The notes beneath the pieces were generated by a model. The model was not told the DNA's origin. It worked only from the letters and a program-made list of their open reading frames with translations, and did no database searches. From Muribaculaceae bacterium (GTDB lineage: Bacteria; Bacteroidota; Bacteroidia; Bacteroidales; Muribaculaceae): 64,000 nucleotides of DNA. Position 1 is the stretch's first letter; each line of letters opens with the position of its first letter. The translations under genes and the position numbers were made by a program. Below, one piece after another: positions 18,701 through 26,658 of the stretch. The stretch covers positions 38,784-102,783 of the forward strand of contig JAFLTP010000008.1 in assembly GCA_022510405.1 (NCBI GenBank), read 5' to 3'.

Positions 18701-18751
18701 AGTTTAAAGTTTAGAGTTGAAAGTTTAAAGTTTAAAGTTTAGAGTTTAGAG
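18701..18751 (+). repeat. TTTAAAG/TTTAGAG tract before OstA-like gene
   Basis: Seven or so degenerate 7-bp units (gtttaaa, gtttaga, gttgaaa) fill the whole gap between the surA-like stop and the next gene. The last unit supplies the GTG start codon at 18751. Confidence 0.8.
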
Positions 18752-21357
18752 TGAGGGGGCGTTTTGTAGCTTTTGGAATTTTTTTATGTCTGCTCGTGTT
18801 TGCAATAAACACGGGCTTTCAAGCGTATGCCCAATCTCAGGAACAGAAAAAACATGAGATAAAAGAAGAAGAAAGTTTTGAGCGACCTCAACCCACAAGA
18901 CCGATACAACCGGAAATCCCAAGTGTGAACCGCTATCAGGAAGACAAGGTTTTTCTCGAATATGCTGATTCACTCTATAAGAGGAAAGTTAATAAACGCG
19001 ACACCATAGAACGTCAGATCCTTAAAGGAAATGTGAAGTTCCGTCAAGCCGGTTTGTGGATGTTTTGCGACTCTGCATACTATTACCCCGAAGAAAATTC
19101 TTTGGATGCTTTCTCCAATGTGAAGATGGAGCAGGGAGACACATTATTTGTGTATGCCGACCAACTTTTTTACAACGGAGACAAACATCTCGCTACTTTG
19201 AAGAATGGTCCCACAAGAGAAAAGGTGACACTTATCAACAAAGACGTGACTCTAACCACCGACTCTCTTGATTATGATATGGAAATCGATTTGGGTTGGT
19301 ATGTGAAATGGGGTACAATAGATGACAAAGTCAATACTCTTACTTCACTATATGGAGAATATTCACCCAAAACAAAGCGTGCTGAATTTTTCCAAGACGT
19401 GGTACTCGAAAACCATAAAGACGGGTTCACAATGTATACAGACACATTGTATTATAGTACCGAAACCCACATCGCCAATATTGAGAGTCGGACTTTGATA
19501 CAAAGTGAGAATGACACCATCATAACAAATCTTGCAACCTATTACACAGATACAGGCGATGCCGATTTGCTTTCCCGATCAATGATAATACATAGGGATT
19601 CAACCGGAAATATCATCACTCTCGAGGGAGACAGCATAATCTATGACAACAAGACCCGTATTAGCCGGGCATATATGTATCGCGATCCCTTCAAGAGAAG
19701 TACCCCGATGGTGATTACCGATACTGCACAAAAAACAACCCTTATCGGAGGTTTCGGTATCTATAACGATTCCACAAAAGAGGCGTTAGCTACCATATAT
19801 CCACTCCTTATGGAGTACTCGCAAGGAGATACCCTCTTTTTAAGGGCCGATACGATCAAGACTTTCATCGTCACGGAAATGATACCGGACAAGAGAAGGA
19901 GAACAAAATCGGGTTACCCCGAATGGAATGAGGAAATCATAACGATGAAAGATTCGGTTACGGGACTTTTATGGATCGACACTACTTATTTCAAAGTCAG
20001 GATACCCTATGCCGACGCACCCCAAAAAATGCTGTTTGCTGTGGCACCTCCTCCAAAAGAGGAAGAACCTATAGAAGAACCGGTAATTGAGGAAGAATTG
20101 ATCTTATTGGAAGAAAGTCCTGTAGAAGAAATTGATGCTATCGAAGTTGTATCGGCTGATTCAATTATGTATGACAAAATTGAAATAATCGATCTTATCT
20201 CTGAGTACGAGGATTATAATGTTCCTGAAGTTCCTATGGTCCTTATGGAATCTTTCAAAGGATTGATACCGCTTGATTCCATTAAAATCAATTCTATAAT
20301 TCCCTTGGATACGGTTTCCTTATCGATGGAACAGGAAAATAAGGAGGTTGGCGATTCGATTCCCTACGAATTCCATGTGATTTTGGCATATCATCGGGGT
20401 CGTTTCTTCAAGCAGGATATGCAGGGAGTTGCCGACTCGATAGTGTTTGTAGAGAGGGATTCGATGTTATATCTCTTTAGGAAACCAATTGTATGGAGCG
20501 AGGAAAGACAGGTTACAGGCAACAGGATTGATGTACATTTCAACGATTCTACCACCGATTGGGCTTATTTACCCGAATATGGTTTGATGTCGGAATATGT
20601 GGATGAAGATTTCTACAACCAAATCTACGGAAAGGAAATAACAGCCTATTTTAAAGACCAGGGTTTGAGAAGAATGAGTGTCTCCGGGAATGTCGAGACC
20701 ATATTTCTCCCTCAGGAAGAAGATTCCACCTTCAATCGTCTTGTGAATGCCGAAAGTTCCTATATGGAAGTATATCTTGATTCCAACCGGTTGGATTGGC
20801 TAAAGATGTGGCCCGAAGTTAGCGGAACTGTCACACCGATCTTCCTGGTGAAACGTCCTCAGATGTATCTTCAGAAATTTAAATGGTGGGGATTCCTTAG
20901 GCCGCAACGGGAATGGTATGGCGATCGGGTGCATTGGGCGGACAATTTGGGTGAGGTGCCGGATGAACTTGAGCAATACTTCATGGCTCCGTCAGATTTC
21001 GGAGAACCGAAAACCTTCACCGGTCCAAGGGTGAACCTTCCCACATCCTCACTACCGATTTGGGAAGATTTCCCTATGGCTAATGAATTGGATTCTTTGG
21101 CAACTGTTTCAGGTGAACTGGATTCTTTGATTAATGTTAATGAAGGATTGATGATACCGGATTCGGTTTCTTCGGAAGTCCCGGATTCTATTTCCTCAGA
21201 AGTCCCGTCACTAAGTGAAACCGAGGCTGAAAAAACGGAAACATTTGAAGATATAGTAGAAGGAAACCAAGAAGAGGAAGAAGTGGCAAAGGAGGCAGAG
21301 GAACAGTCAGCGATAATCGAGGAACAGATAAAAGAAGAGGAGGAAGCGGATGAGTGA
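18751..21357 (+). CDS. OstA-like outer-membrane assembly protein
   Basis: An 868-residue exported protein. Signal peptide of about 28 residues, then OstA/LptA-type repeats in the first half (LKGNVKFRQAGLWMFCDSAY, LDAFSNVKMEQGDTLFVYAD) that form the beta-jellyroll used to carry lipopolysaccharide. It lacks a clear LptD barrel. Two low-complexity acidic stretches stand out: about 430-470 (PPPKEEEPIEEPVIEEEL) and the last 60 residues, which are nearly all Glu/Asp. The GTG start at 18751 is the only one that keeps the signal peptide. The gene overlaps mutL by 8 bp. A role in lipopolysaccharide transport is inference from the domain. Confidence 0.8.
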   Translation: MRGRFVAFGIFLCLLVFAINTGFQAYAQSQEQKKHEIKEEESFERPQPTRPIQPEIPSVNRYQEDKVFLEYADSLYKRKVNKRDTIERQILKGNVKFRQAGLWMFCDSAYYYPEENSLDAFSNVKMEQGDTLFVYADQLFYNGDKHLATLKNGPTREKVTLINKDVTLTTDSLDYDMEIDLGWYVKWGTIDDKVNTLTSLYGEYSPKTKRAEFFQDVVLENHKDGFTMYTDTLYYSTETHIANIESRTLIQSENDTIITNLATYYTDTGDADLLSRSMIIHRDSTGNIITLEGDSIIYDNKTRISRAYMYRDPFKRSTPMVITDTAQKTTLIGGFGIYNDSTKEALATIYPLLMEYSQGDTLFLRADTIKTFIVTEMIPDKRRRTKSGYPEWNEEIITMKDSVTGLLWIDTTYFKVRIPYADAPQKMLFAVAPPPKEEEPIEEPVIEEELILLEESPVEEIDAIEVVSADSIMYDKIEIIDLISEYEDYNVPEVPMVLMESFKGLIPLDSIKINSIIPLDTVSLSMEQENKEVGDSIPYEFHVILAYHRGRFFKQDMQGVADSIVFVERDSMLYLFRKPIVWSEERQVTGNRIDVHFNDSTTDWAYLPEYGLMSEYVDEDFYNQIYGKEITAYFKDQGLRRMSVSGNVETIFLPQEEDSTFNRLVNAESSYMEVYLDSNRLDWLKMWPEVSGTVTPIFLVKRPQMYLQKFKWWGFLRPQREWYGDRVHWADNLGEVPDELEQYFMAPSDFGEPKTFTGPRVNLPTSSLPIWEDFPMANELDSLATVSGELDSLINVNEGLMIPDSVSSEVPDSISSEVPSLSETEAEKTETFEDIVEGNQEEEEVAKEAEEQSAIIEEQIKEEEEADE

Positions 21358-23206
21358 CATTATAAAATTATTGCCTGATTCCGTAGCAAATCAAATCGCG
21401 GCGGGTGAAGTGATTCAAAGACCTGCCTCTGTTATCAAGGAATTGGTGGAAAACGCTGTTGATGCGGGAGCCACCGACATTAAGATTTATATAAAGGATG
21501 CGGGAAGAACCTTAATTCAGGTGGTTGACAACGGCAAAGGTATGACCCCCACGGACGCAAGGATGGCTTTCGAACGTCATGCCACTTCCAAAATAAGGGA
21601 GGCATCCGATCTTTTTTCGCTCCATACAATGGGTTTTCGCGGTGAAGCTTTGCCATCCATCTGTGCCATCTCTCAGATTGAGATGAAGACACGGCCGGAA
21701 GACAAAGGTATCGGTACCCGTTTGGTTATCAATGCTACCAAGGTCGAAACCCAGGAATCTGTTGCGTGCGACCAAGGCACCAACATAATGGTCAAGAATA
21801 TTTTTTTCAATGTCCCTGCACGTAGAAAATTCCTCAAAAGCGACAATGTGGAGTTATCCAACATTATGAGGGAATTTGAACGTTTGGCTTTGGTGAATAA
21901 TTCTATAAGAATGAGCATTGATACCGGAAGTAGGACAGTTGACCTCAAACCGGGAACTTTTCATCAGAGAATAGAGGATCTATGGAAAAATTCACTTGAT
22001 CTGCATCTGATTCCTATAGAGGTTGATACTTCTATTGTAAAGATATCGGGTTATATTTCAAGACCTGAATATGCGAGAAGAAGAAATCCTCTTCAGTATC
22101 TAATAGTGAATGGTCGCAATATGCGGCATCCCTATTTCCATAAAGCGATAGTTGGGTGTTATGATTCATTGATAGCCCCTGATACCCAGCCTTGTTATTT
22201 CCTAAAATTTGAAGTTGATCCTGAAAGTATAGACGTCAATATCCATCCCACCAAAAATGAGATTAAGTTCGAATATGAGCAAGACATATGGCCAATACTA
22301 CAGGCTGCTGTCAAGGCTGCCCTTGGGAAATTCGGGGCCGTTCCCTCAATTGATTTTAATCTGGACGTAATACCGGTTTCCCCTCTTCAGAAAGGAGAAA
22401 AACCAAAGGAACCAACCATAGATGTTCCTCGGGATTACAATCCGTTCGACGGAACTTCATACGGGAAAAATCCATTATTCAGGTCAACAAATGGTGGCTC
22501 CGTTTCCAACTGGGATAAACTCTATTCAGATTTCATGAAGGGAGCCCATGGTTTCAATAGAAAAGAACCCGACACGCAGGAAAATAGTGGAGTCATTAAG
22601 GAATTAAAAGATGATTCAGTTCCTACTGACATTTGTCTGCAATTTGCTGATCGTTTCATTGTTACTTCGTCAAGGGAAGGAATATTGATAATCGACCAAA
22701 GAAGGGCCCATATAAAAATTCTTTTTGAAGAGTTTTATGCGCATATAAAGAGTGGAGAACAATCCTCACAAGGTTTGATGTTTCCCGACAGTATAGAGAT
22801 TGATCCTTCGCAACAGAGTGCATTGGAAGACATTTTGCCGGAATTATATAAGATAGGATTTCGACTCGAATATGATTCGGAAATCCGATGGAATATTACC
22901 GGAATTCCTTCTTTTATGAAAAACCTTGATGCCCGTGATGTGGTGATGAGAATGATAGAATCGGTGGATGATTCCGATGCAAACTACGGCAATAACGCCA
23001 CAGATACTGACAGTTTATTGGAAAGAATGGCATTGGTGATGGCTCGGGGAGCTGCCATAAATTATGGTCAGAAACTATCGTCTGATGAGATGGAACACAT
23101 AGTGGGCAAACTCTTTGCGCTTCCCGACCCGTCATACACACCCAACGGTAACAAAATCTTTCATCTTCTGGATTCTTCTTATTTGCAATCCCTCTTTCGT
23201 CAGTAG
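21350..23206 (+). CDS. mutL: DNA mismatch repair protein MutL
   Basis: A 618-residue MutL with the GHKL ATPase domain at the N-terminus: NQIAAGEVIQRPASVIKEL, VDNGKGMT and MGFRGEALPSI. The C-terminal dimerisation domain (about 420-618) shows a degraded endonuclease site: the usual DQHA(x)2E reads DQRRAHIKILFE, and the usual CPHGRP reads TPNGNKI. So this protein probably coordinates mismatch repair without nicking DNA itself. The start overlaps the OstA-like gene by 8 bp, an unusual partner that ties its translation to an envelope gene. Confidence 0.95.
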   Translation: MSDIIKLLPDSVANQIAAGEVIQRPASVIKELVENAVDAGATDIKIYIKDAGRTLIQVVDNGKGMTPTDARMAFERHATSKIREASDLFSLHTMGFRGEALPSICAISQIEMKTRPEDKGIGTRLVINATKVETQESVACDQGTNIMVKNIFFNVPARRKFLKSDNVELSNIMREFERLALVNNSIRMSIDTGSRTVDLKPGTFHQRIEDLWKNSLDLHLIPIEVDTSIVKISGYISRPEYARRRNPLQYLIVNGRNMRHPYFHKAIVGCYDSLIAPDTQPCYFLKFEVDPESIDVNIHPTKNEIKFEYEQDIWPILQAAVKAALGKFGAVPSIDFNLDVIPVSPLQKGEKPKEPTIDVPRDYNPFDGTSYGKNPLFRSTNGGSVSNWDKLYSDFMKGAHGFNRKEPDTQENSGVIKELKDDSVPTDICLQFADRFIVTSSREGILIIDQRRAHIKILFEEFYAHIKSGEQSSQGLMFPDSIEIDPSQQSALEDILPELYKIGFRLEYDSEIRWNITGIPSFMKNLDARDVVMRMIESVDDSDANYGNNATDTDSLLERMALVMARGAAINYGQKLSSDEMEHIVGKLFALPDPSYTPNGNKIFHLLDSSYLQSLFRQ

Positions 23207-23266
23207 GGTTAATGGTCTTAAACTTTATGTGTTTAAACTTCGTTTATTAGATAAACACTTTATCTT

Positions 23267-23758
23267 ATGAAAAAAAATTACTTCAGAATTTTAGTATTTT
23301 TATTGCTTTTATCCGGATCAATGACAATTATTTCATGTTCCGATGATATTAAAAATGAAGTTGACATCACAATAACCATCAATGATCTGCCGGCAGCGGC
23401 AAGATCTTTTTTGACTAAATATTTTCCCGACTATGAAATAGTCAAGATCACCAAGGAGATTGAAAGTGACATTACCGTTTATGAAGTAAATCTTCAAGAA
23501 GGTTATGAAGTGGTGTTCAATGAGGACGGGGATTGGACACAGGTCGAAGCTCCCTATGGTAAAACCATTCCGACCGGATTTATACCGGAGCAGGTGATGG
23601 CCACATTGACTCAAAGATTCCAAGGATACGGAATCAATGAAATCAACAGTACGGGACAGGGATATAAGGTAGAGCTGAGTGATAATCAAGGAGGTGCAAG
23701 TATCGATGTGTTTTTTGACATGTCGGGAGAAATTACCGGAATCGACGAACTTGATTAA
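23267..23758 (+). CDS. PepSY-like lipoprotein
   Basis: A 163-residue lipoprotein: signal peptide ending TIISCSDD, then two repeats of the PepSY-like fold typical of Bacteroidetes (DLPAAARSFLTKYFPDYEIV with YEVVFNEDGDWTQVE, then IPEQVMATLTQRFQGYGINE with ASIDVFFDMSGEITGI). The family binds or inhibits partners in the periplasm; its ligand is unknown. The three Asp/Asn after the Cys suggest surface or outer-membrane placement. It stands alone between mutL and the DUF308 gene. Confidence 0.8.
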   Translation: MKKNYFRILVFLLLLSGSMTIISCSDDIKNEVDITITINDLPAAARSFLTKYFPDYEIVKITKEIESDITVYEVNLQEGYEVVFNEDGDWTQVEAPYGKTIPTGFIPEQVMATLTQRFQGYGINEINSTGQGYKVELSDNQGGASIDVFFDMSGEITGIDELD

Positions 23759-23816
23759 TCCGCAAAAACAATAACAACAATAACAACACTAAAAACACTA
23801 ACAACCACAATAAAAA

Positions 23817-24401
23817 ATGTCTAACTCAAATTTATTCTACCGTGCCACTTCTCTTTGGTGGATACCGATGTTGACCGGATTGGTATTCATAGGATTTGGA
23901 ATATGGTGTCTCTGTAATCCGGTTTCTTCCCTCACCATAATGGCATATATTTTTGCCGGAGCAGTAGGTGCGGTGGGTATTTTCAATCTTATCTATGGAT
24001 TCGCAAATGTTAAGAACAATCACGGCTGGGGCTGGGCTGTAGCCGCAGGAATCATAGAGATTTTATGTTCCGTTTGGCTTTTCTTCCTTCCGGCAACCTG
24101 GCTTGTGCAGGGCTTTATTTTCTGTGCCGGTATCTACATAATATTTGTTTCCATCAACGCGGTATCTGAATCGTTGGTTATTTACAGATATTCCTCTTTC
24201 TGGATAATATGGCTATTCCTTTTACTTTTGGTGAGTTTATTCTGTGCATGTTTCTTCCTTACGGGTCCTATTTTCGGGGCAGCTGTGGTGTGGATTTATA
24301 TAGGCATTTCTTTTATCACCTATGGTTGTTTTAGAATTTTATTGTCGCTCGTGTTAAGGAAAATAAATAAAAACTTGCCTCCTGCAGGAGAAGCGGAATA
24401 A
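23817..24401 (+). CDS. DUF308/HdeD-family inner-membrane protein
   Basis: A 194-residue protein with six hydrophobic segments in three pairs, the layout of the HdeD/DUF308 family (for example LTGLVFIGFGIWCLCNP and AGAVGAVGIFNLIYGFANV). E. coli HdeD is linked to acid resistance; the molecular function is unknown. It is followed by a good terminator, so it is likely the last gene of its unit. The AC-rich, G-poor 58 bp before the start is a typical untranslated leader in this phylum. Confidence 0.8.
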   Translation: MSNSNLFYRATSLWWIPMLTGLVFIGFGIWCLCNPVSSLTIMAYIFAGAVGAVGIFNLIYGFANVKNNHGWGWAVAAGIIEILCSVWLFFLPATWLVQGFIFCAGIYIIFVSINAVSESLVIYRYSSFWIIWLFLLLLVSLFCACFFLTGPIFGAAVVWIYIGISFITYGCFRILLSLVLRKINKNLPPAGEAE

Positions 24402-24425
24402 CAGCTTCAAATACAAAAAATATGA

Positions 24426-24465
24426 AAAGATCCCAAATAATTGGGGTCTTTTTTGTTCTTTTTGG
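24426..24465 (+). terminator. Terminator after DUF308 gene
   Basis: 10-bp stem (24426-24435 with 24442-24451, one G-T pair), 6-nt loop, then T-rich tail ttttgttcttttt. Confidence 0.8.
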
Positions 24466-24484
24466 GACATTTGTGGGCAATAAG

Positions 24485-24508
24485 GGCAAATTTTTGCCAA
24501 TATATTGG
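24485..24508. promoter_or_regulatory. Two overlapping palindromes upstream of barrel genes
   Basis: GGCAAATTTTTGCC (24485-24498) and the perfect 12-mer CCAATATATTGG (24497-24508) share two bases. They lie 53 bp before the first barrel gene and could be an operator or a small stem-loop. No binding protein is identifiable. Confidence 0.4.
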
Positions 24509-24560
24509 TTAATTTGTAATTTTACCATTCAAAACAAAAATGTAAAACTGACCTTGACAT

Positions 24561-25382
24561 ATGAAACGGTCCTGTGAAGGATTATTGATAATACTTTTTA
24601 TATTGCTTATCAACGCTTCTTCCGCTTATGCCGCGGAACGAAGCGACATACATATAGGTACTGCTCTTAGGGCAGATTCCATATCCGATTCCTCTAATAA
24701 GACAGACACTTTGGAGGTCTTTAAAAGAGATATTGAATCGGTGGTTTTTGTGCCCAAGGGTCAATGGATTTTCGGTTTGTCGGTGTCTTATACTCAGTCA
24801 TCCCAGGATAAATATCAATTTTTAATTTTAGAAGGGATTTCCGGAGACACCTATAGCTTCAAAATTTCTCCCATGGTGATGTTTGCTGTGAAAGCAGACT
24901 TGGCTTTAGGAGGAAGATTTTCTTATGCCCGTTCATTGACCAAGGTATCGAATGCTGATATCGTGCTTGATTCGGAAACCAGTTATAGTTTTGATCACCT
25001 TTACCGGCTCTCTCATAACTATTATGGAGCTGCTTTGATGAGAAATTATTTCTCTATCGGTAAGAGCAAGCGTTTCGGATTCTTCAATGAAGTTTCCCTT
25101 CAGATGGGAGGAGGACAAACTAAACTTACAACAGGTGTAGGTGATGACTTAACCGGTACTTACGAAAGAAATTTCTCTTTGAATGTGGGTCTCACCCCGG
25201 GTCTATGTGTTTTTCTAAGTAATTATTCAGCCTTGGAGGTGAATGTGGGATTATTGGGTTTCAACTACACCGACACACGAGCGGTAAAGGACCAAGTCTA
25301 CGTTTCCACTCGAAATTCAAAATCGGCTAATTTCCGGATCAATCTCTTTTCGATTACATTCGGTGCCACCTTTTATCTATAA
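24561..25382 (+). CDS. Outer-membrane beta-barrel protein (paralogue 1)
   Basis: A 273-residue exported protein: signal peptide about 1-25, a short linker rich in Ser/Asp, then alternating amphipathic strands ending in the aromatic-rich ITFGATFYL, as expected for an outer-membrane barrel of 8-10 strands. It contains VFVPKGQWIFGLSVSY and KRFGFFNEVSLQMGGGQ, which recur in the next gene (FIPKGIWQVGLTASY, GRFGVFNEVELALSGG), so the two are paralogues. The family is seen beside DUF4493/PCMD lipoproteins here. Function unknown; anchoring or exporting the lipoproteins is a guess from position. Confidence 0.7.
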   Translation: MKRSCEGLLIILFILLINASSAYAAERSDIHIGTALRADSISDSSNKTDTLEVFKRDIESVVFVPKGQWIFGLSVSYTQSSQDKYQFLILEGISGDTYSFKISPMVMFAVKADLALGGRFSYARSLTKVSNADIVLDSETSYSFDHLYRLSHNYYGAALMRNYFSIGKSKRFGFFNEVSLQMGGGQTKLTTGVGDDLTGTYERNFSLNVGLTPGLCVFLSNYSALEVNVGLLGFNYTDTRAVKDQVYVSTRNSKSANFRINLFSITFGATFYL

Positions 25383-25387
25383 TAGCC

Positions 25388-26596
25388 ATGAGAAAGTTTA
25401 GAACCATATATTTCCTTCTTGTGGCAATGATTTTAATGCCGCTGATTAGCCAAGCTGCCCCGGTACCTGTTTTAAGAACGGATACAATTTTACGTATAGA
25501 TACCATCACAACTCAGGAAGTGATTACACGTACAGAAGTGATACAAAAGTCACAAAAGATCGTGAGATATTATGAAGAGGGTAAAATAATCGAGAAGAAT
25601 TTGGAAACCGGTAATATCACCGAAACTCCTGTGAAAAGTATCGAAAACACGGGGACTCAAGTTCAGAACGTTCCGGGTTTTATGGAAGTAAGGTCTGTCG
25701 ACAATACGAACGGTTCGGTTATTTATGTTGACACTTTGTATCGTCCGGGAGGCAAATTCGTTTGGATTCCTGATTCGATGGATGTTAGGGTGAACGAACT
25801 CTTGAATAAGGGTGAATTGACCTCCACGGTTGAAATCGATGAGACGGAAAAACCAATAGATGTGAACGAGAAGGTTGTGTTCCGTGGTGACACAATCAAT
25901 ATGATACTTAAGGACAGGAATCTTGGTAGGTACGACCGTGGATTGTTCAATTATCTCTTTATCCCCAAAGGAATCTGGCAGGTAGGTCTTACAGCCTCAT
26001 ATGGTGAATTTTCAACCTCCGATCTTGAAATTCTCGATCTTATCTCTGATATAGATTTCAGCGGAAAACTTTGGAGTATCCGACCCTATTTCCAATATTT
26101 CATTAAAAGCAACATATCGCTTGGTATGAGATTGGGATATACCCAGGGTAGAGCAAACATAGGATCTTTCAATGTGGATATCGATGAAGACATGAGCTTC
26201 AATCTGCATGACATCATGTATAAGAGCAACAGTTATTCCGCATCTTTCACTTTCTCCCAATATTTAGGTATAGCGAGAAAAGGTAGATTCGGAGTGTTCA
26301 ATGAGGTTGAACTTGCCCTTTCGGGAGGAGATTCCGATTTTCATCGACCATTCAACGGAGAAATGAGAAGAACGCATACCCAGATGTTCCAGGCAGCCCT
26401 GAATTTCTCGCCCGGTGTCTGTGTGTATGTATTGGATCAGGTATCTTTCAATGTTTCACTTGGTGTTTTCGGTTTGAACATAAAGCATGAGAAGCAGAAA
26501 GTGAACGACGAGGACTTGGGTTGGCGAACAACTTCCGGAGCCAATTTCCGCTTCAATATCTTCAATATCAACTTCGGTATCGCCGTAAACATGTAA
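25388..26596 (+). CDS. Outer-membrane beta-barrel protein (paralogue 2)
   Basis: A 402-residue exported protein, 5 bp after its paralogue. Signal peptide 1-23, then an N-terminal extension of about 160 residues rich in Thr/Ile/Val/Glu (DTITTQEVITRTEVIQKSQK) that paralogue 1 lacks, then a barrel domain (about 185-402) sharing PKGIW and FGVFNEVEL motifs with it. The extension could form a periplasmic strand-rich or coiled region. Followed by a 62-bp A/C-rich leader and the first DUF4493 lipoprotein gene. Role not known. Confidence 0.7.
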   Translation: MRKFRTIYFLLVAMILMPLISQAAPVPVLRTDTILRIDTITTQEVITRTEVIQKSQKIVRYYEEGKIIEKNLETGNITETPVKSIENTGTQVQNVPGFMEVRSVDNTNGSVIYVDTLYRPGGKFVWIPDSMDVRVNELLNKGELTSTVEIDETEKPIDVNEKVVFRGDTINMILKDRNLGRYDRGLFNYLFIPKGIWQVGLTASYGEFSTSDLEILDLISDIDFSGKLWSIRPYFQYFIKSNISLGMRLGYTQGRANIGSFNVDIDEDMSFNLHDIMYKSNSYSASFTFSQYLGIARKGRFGVFNEVELALSGGDSDFHRPFNGEMRRTHTQMFQAALNFSPGVCVYVLDQVSFNVSLGVFGLNIKHEKQKVNDEDLGWRTTSGANFRFNIFNINFGIAVNM

Positions 26597-26658
26597 CACC
26601 AATAAAAACCTAATAATAAAAACATTAACAACGAAATTAATATAAAACTAACAATATT

